64,000 nt of DNA, from NCBI GenBank assembly GCA_000161775.1, contig GG704596.1:1261113-1325112 (forward strand), given 5' to 3'. Both the position numbers and the translations under genes were made by a program. The notes under the pieces are model-generated. The model had not been told where the DNA came from. It saw only the letters and a list, made by a program, of their open reading frames with translations, and ran no database searches. Origin of the DNA: Ruegeria lacuscaerulensis ITI-1157 (lineage in GTDB: Bacteria; Pseudomonadota; Alphaproteobacteria; Rhodobacterales; Rhodobacteraceae). Numbering within the stretch: the stretch's first letter is position 1; each line of letters begins with the position of its first letter. Shown one piece after another: positions 58,117 to 64,000 of the stretch.

Positions 58117-59217
58117 ATGACCCGGACCATCAATTACGGGCTGATCGGATGTGGCATGATGGGGCAGGAACACCTGCACAACATCGCCCTGCTGGAGGGC
58201 ACGCAAGTGGCCGCCATTTTCGAGCCCGACCCCGAGATGGCGCGCGCCGCGCAGGCGATTGCGCCGGGGGCCAGGATGGTGTCGTCGCTGCAGGATCTGC
58301 TGGCGGTCGAGGAGTTGGACTGCCTGGTCATCGTCAGCCCCAATCATCTGCACGCGGATCAGATCGCCCAGATCGCCGAAACGCGTCCCTTGCCGTTGCT
58401 GGTGGAAAAGCCGCTGTTCACCAACCCCGACGATGCGGCCCGTCTGGCCGAGATCGATCGCAGCTATCCCTGTCCGATCTGGGTGGCGATGGAGTACCGC
58501 TATATGCCACCCATCGCCGCCCTGATCGCCGAGGCGCAGGAGACCAGCGGCGGGGTCAAGATGCTGAGCATCCGCGAACACCGCTTTCCGTTCCTTGAAA
58601 AGGTCGGCAACTGGAACCGGTTCAACCGCAACACCGGCGGCACCTTCGTCGAGAAATGCTGTCATTTCTTTGACCTGATGCGCCTGATCCTGCAATCCGA
58701 CCCGGTGCGCATCAGTGCCAGCGGCGGGCAGGCCGTGAACCATCTGGACGAAACCTATGACGGCGAAACCCCCGACATCCTCGACCACGGCTATGTCATC
58801 GTCGATTTCGCTTCGGGCGCGCGCGCGATGCTGGAGCTGTGCATGTTCGCCGAGGGCGCGCGGTATCAGGAGGAAATCTCGGTCATCGGCCCCAAGGCCA
58901 AGATCGAGGCACTGGTGCCCGGGCCGGGCCGGTTCTGGCCCGAACATCTGGGCGCGCCGCCGGTGCCGCAGTTGATCGTCAGCCCGCGCGACCCCAAGGG
59001 CCCGATCGCCCGCGACATTCCCGTCGATCCGCGCCTGCTGGCGGCGGGCGACCACAACGGCTCGACCTTCTATCAGCACCAGGGCTTTCTGGCACTGGTG
59101 CGCGGCGAGCGTGACGCCCCGGAGGTCAGCCTGACCGACGGCATGTGGGCCGTGCGCATGGGGCTGGGGGCGCAGCAATCGCTGGCCACGGGTGAAACCG
59201 TCCGGTTGGATCGCTGA
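58117..59217 (+). CDS. Gfo/Idh/MocA family protein, candidate NAD-dependent sulfoquinovosidase (GH188 type)
   Basis: 366 residues. An NAD-binding Rossmann domain starts YGLIGCGMMGQEH (GCGMMG at residues 11-16) with EKPL at 97-100. The catalytic half has EKCCHFFDLMR with Lys180, His183 and Asp186. The family is mostly sugar dehydrogenases, but NAD-dependent sulfoquinovosidases acting by transient C3 oxidation are also in this fold and occur in Roseobacter sulfo-pathway clusters that lack a classical sulfoquinovosidase. No GH31 sulfoquinovosidase is present here. An ordinary inositol or sugar dehydrogenase is the alternative. Confidence 0.82.
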   Translation: MTRTINYGLIGCGMMGQEHLHNIALLEGTQVAAIFEPDPEMARAAQAIAPGARMVSSLQDLLAVEELDCLVIVSPNHLHADQIAQIAETRPLPLLVEKPLFTNPDDAARLAEIDRSYPCPIWVAMEYRYMPPIAALIAEAQETSGGVKMLSIREHRFPFLEKVGNWNRFNRNTGGTFVEKCCHFFDLMRLILQSDPVRISASGGQAVNHLDETYDGETPDILDHGYVIVDFASGARAMLELCMFAEGARYQEEISVIGPKAKIEALVPGPGRFWPEHLGAPPVPQLIVSPRDPKGPIARDIPVDPRLLAAGDHNGSTFYQHQGFLALVRGERDAPEVSLTDGMWAVRMGLGAQQSLATGETVRLDR

Positions 59218-59239
59218 GGTCTTTCTGCGGGTGCAAAAT

Positions 59240-59272
59240 GCGCCGATCGGAAACCCGTGTTCCGATTTGGCG
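59240..59272 (+). terminator. Hairpin after the Gfo/Idh/MocA gene
   Basis: ATCGGAA pairs with TTCCGAT across a 7-base loop, and GCC/GGC pairs extend the stem around a small bulge. It lies 23-55 bp after the stop. There is no T-run, so the terminator role is inferred from position. Confidence 0.4.
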
Positions 59273-59327
59273 TCACCGCCCGTGCCGTTTTTGATATTCA
59301 AAGCGTCTTTTCCGCTTGCCCGCCCAT

Positions 59328-59375
59328 CCGCGGCCCCCTAGGTCTGGCCGCGGGACACCCCTCCCCAACGAGGGG
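59328..59375 (+). ncRNA. Structured leader of serC (candidate serC RNA motif)
   Basis: Two adjacent hairpins precede the serC ribosome site. The first is CCGCGGCC (59328-59335) with GGCCGCGG (59346-59353). The second is CCCCTC (59358-59363) with GAGGGG (59370-59375). The serC motif is a described conserved RNA upstream of serC in alphaproteobacteria. This leader is in the right place and has paired stems, but I could not check it against the family model. It could act as a cis-regulator. Confidence 0.5.
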
Positions 59376-59399
59376 CGTATATCTGGAAGGGTAACACCA

Positions 59400-60581
59400 A
59401 TGACCATCGAACAACCGGCGTCGCACGACGCCGTGCGCAAACCCACCGTGCGGCCGGCCAATCCGCGTTTTTCCTCGGGCCCCTGCGCCAAACCCCCTAC
59501 ATTCGAGCTGAACAAGCTGGCCGATGCCGCGCTGGGCCGGTCGCACCGCGCCGCCATCGGCAAGGACAAGCTGAAGGCCGCCATCGAAGGCACGCGCGAG
59601 TTGCTGGGCATTCCGGCCGACTATCGCATCGGCATCGTTCCGGCCTCGGATACCGGCGCGGTGGAAATGGCGCTGTGGTCGCTGCTGGGCGAACGCAAGG
59701 TCGAGATGCTGGCCTGGGAAAGCTTTGGCGCGGGTTGGGTTACCGACGTGGTCAAACAGCTGAAGATCGACGCCGAGGTGAAAACCGCCGATTACGGGCA
59801 GATCGTCGATCTGGCGTCCATCGATTTCAGCAATGACGTGGTCTTTACCTGGAACGGGACCACCTCGGGCGTGCGTGTTCCGAATGGCGACTGGATCGCC
59901 GATGACCGCGCCGGCCTGACCATCTGCGACGCCACCAGCGCCGCTTTTGCGATGGACCTGCCCTGGGACAAGCTGGATGTCACCACCTTCAGTTGGCAGA
60001 AGGTTCTGGGTGGCGAGGCGGCGCATGGCATGCTGATCCTCAGCCCCCGCGCGGTCGAGCGGCTGGAAAGCTATACCCCCGCGTGGCCGCTGCCGAAGAT
60101 CTTCCGCCTGACCAAGGGCGGCAAGCTGATCGAGGGCATCTTCCAGGGCGCCACCATCAACACGCCGTCGATGCTGGCGGTCGAGGATTACCTGTTCGCG
60201 CTGGACTGGGCGCGTTCGGTCGGCGGGCTGCAGGGCCTGATCGCCCGCGCCGATGCCAATGCGCAGGCGATTTTCGAATTCTGCGACCAGAACGACTGGA
60301 TCGACAACCTGGCCGAGGACCCGGCCACGCGGTCGAACACCAGCGTCTGCCTGAAGTTCACCGATCCGCGCATCCGCGACGGCGCGAGCTTTGCCAAGGC
60401 GGTCGCCAAGCGGCTGGAGGCCGAGAACGTGGCGCTGGACATCGGCGCCTATCGCGACGCGCCGGCGGGGCTGCGCATCTGGTGCGGCGGCACGGTCGAG
60501 ACGTCCGACATCCAGGCGATGCTGCCCTGGCTGAAATGGGCGTTCGAGGCCGAGATCGCCGCACAGGCCGAAGCCGCCTGA
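59400..60581 (+). CDS. serC: Phosphoserine transaminase
   Basis: Makes 3-phosphoserine from phosphohydroxypyruvate. 393 residues from the ATG at 59400 with GGAAGG upstream. The longer frame from 59316 runs through the leader hairpins and is not supported. It has [16 protein letters not shown] at the N-terminus and the PLP lysine in [14 protein letters not shown]. Followed by serA after 69 bp. Confidence 0.96.
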   Translation: MTIEQPASHDAVRKPTVRPANPRFSSGPCAKPPTFELNKLADAALGRSHRAAIGKDKLKAAIEGTRELLGIPADYRIGIVPASDTGAVEMALWSLLGERKVEMLAWESFGAGWVTDVVKQLKIDAEVKTADYGQIVDLASIDFSNDVVFTWNGTTSGVRVPNGDWIADDRAGLTICDATSAAFAMDLPWDKLDVTTFSWQKVLGGEAAHGMLILSPRAVERLESYTPAWPLPKIFRLTKGGKLIEGIFQGATINTPSMLAVEDYLFALDWARSVGGLQGLIARADANAQAIFEFCDQNDWIDNLAEDPATRSNTSVCLKFTDPRIRDGASFAKAVAKRLEAENVALDIGAYRDAPAGLRIWCGGTVETSDIQAMLPWLKWAFEAEIAAQAEAA

Positions 60582-60650
60582 CCCCTTTCCCCCGACAAGA
60601 TCCGGGCCGCGTCCGGCCCGGAGTCATCATCCCATTCAAGGACCACGCAC

Positions 60651-62246
60651 ATGGCCCCCAAAGTACTCGTATCCGACAAGCTCAGCGAAACCGCGGTTCA
60701 GATCTTCCGCGACCGCGGCATCGACGTGGATTTCATGCCCGACGTGGGCAAGGACAAGGAAAAGCTGGCCGAGATCATCGGCAACTATGACGGCCTGGCC
60801 ATCCGCTCGGCCACCAAGGTCACCGAGAAGATCCTGGAAAAGGCCGACAGGCTGAAGGTGATCGGCCGCGCCGGGATCGGCACCGACAACATCGACAAGG
60901 AAGCCGCCTCGAAAAAGGGCGTGATCGTGATGAACACGCCCTTCGGCAACATGATCACCACCGCCGAGCACGCCATCGCCCTGATGTTCGCCGTGGCGCG
61001 CCAGATCCCCGAGGCCAATGCCAGCACCCATGCAGGCAAGTGGGAAAAGTCCAAGTTCATGGGGGTCGAGCTGACCAACAAGACGTTGGGCGTGATCGGC
61101 GCCGGCAATATCGGCGGCATCGTCTGCGACCGGGCGCAGGGCCTCAAGATGAAGGTCATCGCCTATGACCCCTATCTGAGCCAGGAGAAGGCCGACAAGA
61201 TGGGCGTGGAAAAGGTCGAGCTGGACGAACTGCTGGCGCGGGCCGATTTCATCACCCTGCACGTGCCGCTGACCGACCAGACCCGCAACATCCTCAGCCG
61301 TGAGAATCTGGCCAAGACCAAGAAGGGCGTGCGCATCATCAACTGCGCCCGCGGCGGTCTGGTCGACGAAGAGGCGCTGGCCGAACTGATCAAATCCGGC
61401 CATGTCGCCGGCGCGGGGTTCGACGTGTTCAGCGAGGAACCGGCCAAGGAAAACCCGCTGTTCGGTCTGCCCAACGTGGTCTGCACCCCGCATCTGGGCG
61501 CGGCGACCACCGAAGCGCAGGAAAACGTGGCGCTGCAGGTGGCCGAGCAGATCTCGAACTATCTGCTGACCGGCGCGGTGGAAAATGCGCTGAACATGCC
61601 CAGCGTCACCGCCGAAGAGGCCAAGGTCATGGGGCCGTGGATCAAGCTGGCCGGCCATCTGGGCAGCTTCATCGGCCAGATGACCGACGAGCCGATCAAG
61701 GCGATCAATATCCTGTATGATGGCGTGGCGGCGCAGATGAACCTGGCGGCGCTGAATTGCGCGGTGGTGGCGGGGATCATGAAACGCTCGAACCCCGAGG
61801 TGAACATGGTCTCGGCCCCGGTCGTGGCCAAGGAACGCGGCATCAAGATCTCGGCCACCAACCAGGACAAGTCGGGCGCCTTCGAGGGCTATATCAAGGT
61901 GACCGTGGTGACCGACAAGCGCGAACGCTCGATCGGGGGTACCGTGTTCAGCGATGGCAAGCCGCGCTTCATCCAGATCAAGGGCATCAACATCGATGCC
62001 GAGGTCGGTGCGCACATGCTTTACACCACCAACGAGGACGTGCCGGGCATCATCGGCACGCTGGGGAAGACCATGGGCGAGCATGGCGTGAACATCGCCA
62101 ACTTTACCTTGGGCCGCGCGGAAGCCGGCGGCGAAGCGATCGCGCTGCTGTATGTTGACGAGCCGGTTCCGGCCGAAGCCCGCGCCAAGCTGGCCGAGAC
62201 CGGGCTGTTCACCCAGATCAAGCCGCTGGAGTTCGACGTGGTCTGA
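60651..62246 (+). CDS. serA: D-3-phosphoglycerate dehydrogenase
   Basis: First step of serine synthesis. 531 residues, the long type. The NAD domain has LGVIGAGNIGGIV, with the catalytic Arg/Glu/His set in NCARGGLVDEEAL and TPHLGAATTEAQENVA. An allosteric substrate-binding domain follows, and a C-terminal ACT domain (about 455-531, DVPGIIGTLGKTMGEHGVNIANFTLGR) for serine feedback. Operon with serC. Confidence 0.97.
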   Translation: MAPKVLVSDKLSETAVQIFRDRGIDVDFMPDVGKDKEKLAEIIGNYDGLAIRSATKVTEKILEKADRLKVIGRAGIGTDNIDKEAASKKGVIVMNTPFGNMITTAEHAIALMFAVARQIPEANASTHAGKWEKSKFMGVELTNKTLGVIGAGNIGGIVCDRAQGLKMKVIAYDPYLSQEKADKMGVEKVELDELLARADFITLHVPLTDQTRNILSRENLAKTKKGVRIINCARGGLVDEEALAELIKSGHVAGAGFDVFSEEPAKENPLFGLPNVVCTPHLGAATTEAQENVALQVAEQISNYLLTGAVENALNMPSVTAEEAKVMGPWIKLAGHLGSFIGQMTDEPIKAINILYDGVAAQMNLAALNCAVVAGIMKRSNPEVNMVSAPVVAKERGIKISATNQDKSGAFEGYIKVTVVTDKRERSIGGTVFSDGKPRFIQIKGINIDAEVGAHMLYTTNEDVPGIIGTLGKTMGEHGVNIANFTLGRAEAGGEAIALLYVDEPVPAEARAKLAETGLFTQIKPLEFDVV

Positions 62247-62266
62247 TCTGCAATCCGAACCCACGG

Positions 62267-62299
62267 GCAGTTGCCGAATCCCGCAGGTTCGACAACTGC
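62267..62299 (+). terminator. Imperfect hairpin after serA
   Basis: GCAGTTG and CGAA pair with TTCG and CAACTGC, with one internal mismatch and a 9-base loop, 20 bp after the serA stop. There is no T-run. It is probably the end of the serC-serA transcript. Confidence 0.4.
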
Positions 62300-62349
62300 A
62301 CCGGGGAAAGGAAATGCCAAAGGTTGCCGGGTCTCGACGATCCTGATGC

Positions 62350-62865
62350 TCAGAACCCCTTGGTGTACCGCAACAATATGGTTTCGCTGCCGGGCTCGTA
62401 GTTTTTGAACTCCGAATTGAATAGGTGATCCATCGAAACTGAAAGGCGGCTGGATTCTGTCAGTCGGTATCCAGCGCCGATAGAGGTGCGGTATTGAAAG
62501 CTGTCGGTAAGCTTTCGTGGGGGCGACTCGCCACCCGGAAAATATCCTCCTGCCGCAAGACTGAACTCGAAAAACACCCGATCCATTCCGAAATGAAGCA
62601 GTGAATGCATGCCAATTCCGGCAAAGATATCGTGTTCGGTGTCTACAAGTACTGACGCCATCGCCGATATATCCACCCAAGATGCTCGCACGAAAGGATC
62701 TGAGTGAATCTCAACCAAACCGGCAAAAGCGGGATCTCCGTCGATGTCGAACAGATCGTCGGCCCCCAGTCCGGCCACCCACTCGGCAGAATTGGCAGTG
62801 CCTGGCACGAACGTCAAAAGCGAGCCGGCCACCGCGATCGCCCTTCCGATCGTCTCAAATACCAT
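62350..62865 (-). CDS. PagL-like outer-membrane protein lacking the catalytic serine
   Basis: 171 residues with a signal peptide (about 1-27, ending TANSA) and an 8-strand beta-barrel pattern of the lipid A 3-O-deacylase family. PagL uses His-x-Ser plus a Glu 12 residues after the Ser. Here His147 and Glu161 are in the correct positions but the Ser site is Phe149 (MDHLFNSEF), so deacylase activity is unlikely. The final Phe is the usual barrel C-terminus. Base composition is lower in G+C than its neighbours. It is flanked by serA (convergent) and matB. Confidence 0.75.
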   Translation of the reverse strand: MVFETIGRAIAVAGSLLTFVPGTANSAEWVAGLGADDLFDIDGDPAFAGLVEIHSDPFVRASWVDISAMASVLVDTEHDIFAGIGMHSLLHFGMDRVFFEFSLAAGGYFPGGESPPRKLTDSFQYRTSIGAGYRLTESSRLSVSMDHLFNSEFKNYEPGSETILLRYTKGF

Positions 62866-63004
62866 CTTCCCTGTATTTCCTTTTGCAGGTTGGTTGCTCG
62901 TTCCGAGAAAGTTGCCTGCGCGCAGGGCCTTGTGTCAATAAATTAGAGTTTTCGGACAAGGGTCGCCCGCCACATACTTTCCATTGGACGCGATGAGGAA
63001 CGCT

Positions 63005-64000
63005 TCAATTGCCTTGAAACATTGCCTTGTAGGTCTCGCGCAGAACGTTTTTCTGCACCTTGCCCATCGTGTTGCGCGGCAGTTCGTCCAGGAGGATCAG
63101 CCTGCGGGGATGTTTGAAACGGGCAAGGCTTTGGCGCACCGCCTCCATGATCGCGTCCAGATCCGGTGCCGCGCCGGCCTCGGGCACCAGGATGCCCAGC
63201 ACGGTCTCCCCGAAATCCGGGTGGGGCACGCCGATCACCGCGCTTTCCAGCACGCCAAGCTGGTCATCCAGAACCAGCTCGATTTCCTTGGGATAGATGT
63301 TGTAGCCGCCCGATATGATCAGGTCCTTGCCCCGCCCGACGATATGCACGTAGCCGTCCGCGTCGATGCGGCCCAGATCACCGGTGATGAAGAACCCGTC
63401 CTCGCGCAGTTCGGCGGCGGTTTTCTCGGGCATCTGCCAATAGCCCTTGAACACGTTCGGGCCGCGCACCTCGATCATGCCGATCTCGCCCTGCGGCAGC
63501 GGATCGCCCGTTTCGGGGTCGGTGATCTTCAACTCGACCCCAGGCAGCGGAAAGCCCACGGTTCCGGCCCGACGCTCGCCGTCATAGGGGTTCGAGGTGT
63601 TCATGTTGGTCTCGGTCATGCCATAGCGTTCGAGGATACGGTGGCCGGTGCGTTGCTCGAACCGCGTGTGGGTTTCGGCCAGCAGCGGCGCCGAACCGGA
63701 TATGAACAGCCGCATGTGCCGGGTCAGATCTCCGGTGAACCGGTCGTCGTCCAGGAGGCGCGTGTAGAAGGTCGGCACCCCCATCATCGAGGTCGCCTTG
63801 GGCATCAGGCGCAGGATTTCGCCCAGATCGAAGCCCGGCAGAAAGATCATCGACCCGCCGGCCGCCAGCATGACATTGGTGGCCACGAACAGGCCATGGG
63901 TGTGAAAGATCGGCAGCGCGTGCAGCAAAACGTCATCCGCGGTGAAGCGCCATTCCCGTACCAGCGTTTCTGCGTTCGACAGCAGATTCGCCTGCGTCAG
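63005..64000 (-). CDS. matB: Malonyl-CoA synthetase (5' end outside window)
   Basis: 332 codons are open to the right edge without a start, so the N-terminus lies beyond 64000. The adenylate-forming signatures are RYGMTETNMNT, the GYWQMPEKTAAELREDGFFITGDLG hinge region and the catalytic Lys of PRNTMGKVQKNVLRE near the C-terminus. HALPIFHTHGLFVATNV matches MatB enzymes, which activate malonate or methylmalonate. A medium-chain acyl-CoA synthetase is the alternative. Confidence 0.88.
   Translation of the reverse strand: MTQANLLSNAETLVREWRFTADDVLLHALPIFHTHGLFVATNVMLAAGGSMIFLPGFDLGEILRLMPKATSMMGVPTFYTRLLDDDRFTGDLTRHMRLFISGSAPLLAETHTRFEQRTGHRILERYGMTETNMNTSNPYDGERRAGTVGFPLPGVELKITDPETGDPLPQGEIGMIEVRGPNVFKGYWQMPEKTAAELREDGFFITGDLGRIDADGYVHIVGRGKDLIISGGYNIYPKEIELVLDDQLGVLESAVIGVPHPDFGETVLGILVPEAGAAPDLDAIMEAVRQSLARFKHPRRLILLDELPRNTMGKVQKNVLRETYKAMFQGN

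Overview
The window is ordinary chromosomal DNA, high in G+C (roughly two thirds), densely packed with short ATGA or TGATG gene overlaps. The gene content points to an alphaproteobacterium of the Rhodobacteraceae, most likely the marine Roseobacter group. Indicators are the ECF11 RpoE-ChrR pair, DUF3035/DUF3299/DUF1674/DUF1643 proteins, an ALDH16-type double aldehyde dehydrogenase beside deoC, and a Mur-like manganese transporter locus. A serC-serA operon with a structured leader and a TRAP-transporter sulfosugar locus fit the same group. No CRISPR array, insertion sequence, rRNA or tRNA gene was seen.

Layout. 1-4.8 kb: an aldehyde dehydrogenase (3' end cut by the window edge), a 1-Cys peroxiredoxin, a DJ-1/PfpI protein divergent from a LysR regulator, and a GT25 glycosyltransferase. 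4.8-14.3 kb: a translation and RNA block on the minus strand (rbfA, a phosphodiester glycosidase-like gene, truB, DUF1643, rpsO, pnp). It is interrupted by an RTX protein, an amidohydrolase, a small K+ channel and a DUF3299 gene. 14.4-17.9 kb: dapB, then a candidate phosphonate oxidation pair (TmpA/TmpB-like) with a divergent LysR regulator. 17.9-26.6 kb: sdhAF4-like, rsmB (frameshifted near its 3' end), a heparinase-like gene, purH, lspA, a DUF3035 lipoprotein and two M16 peptidases. 26.6-30.8 kb: a 2,4-dienoyl-CoA reductase-like SDR, ALDH16 and deoC. 31.0-34.9 kb: a sitABCD-type metal transporter whose binding protein carries three frameshifts, preceded by two Mur-like boxes. 35-41.5 kb: mutL, rmuC, a PliG-like secreted protein, chrR-rpoE and a DUF1365 gene that share back-to-back RpoE-type promoters, and DUF3775. 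41.5-45.1 kb: an operon with saccharopine-pathway lysine catabolism, a GST and a histidine phosphatase. 45.4-49.9 kb: gcvT-gcvH-gcvP. 49.9-51.7 kb: a di-haem peroxidase and a Sel1 protein. 51.7-59.2 kb: a TRAP transporter, flavin reductase, aldo-keto reductase, SsuD-like monooxygenase, GntR regulator and Gfo/Idh/MocA protein. 59.4-62.2 kb: serC-serA. 62.3-64 kb: a PagL-like protein lacking its catalytic serine, and matB (5' end cut).

Two loci stand out. The 51.7-59.2 kb cluster has every component expected of an oxygenolytic sulfoquinovose pathway (SmoA/SmoB/SmoC-like), with a TRAP importer instead of an ABC importer and a candidate NAD-dependent (GH188-type) sulfoquinovosidase. The 15.2-17.9 kb trio looks like the TmpA/TmpB pathway that turns 2-trimethylaminoethylphosphonate into glycine betaine and phosphate. 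Both assignments rest on recognised family features and gene order, not on a database search.
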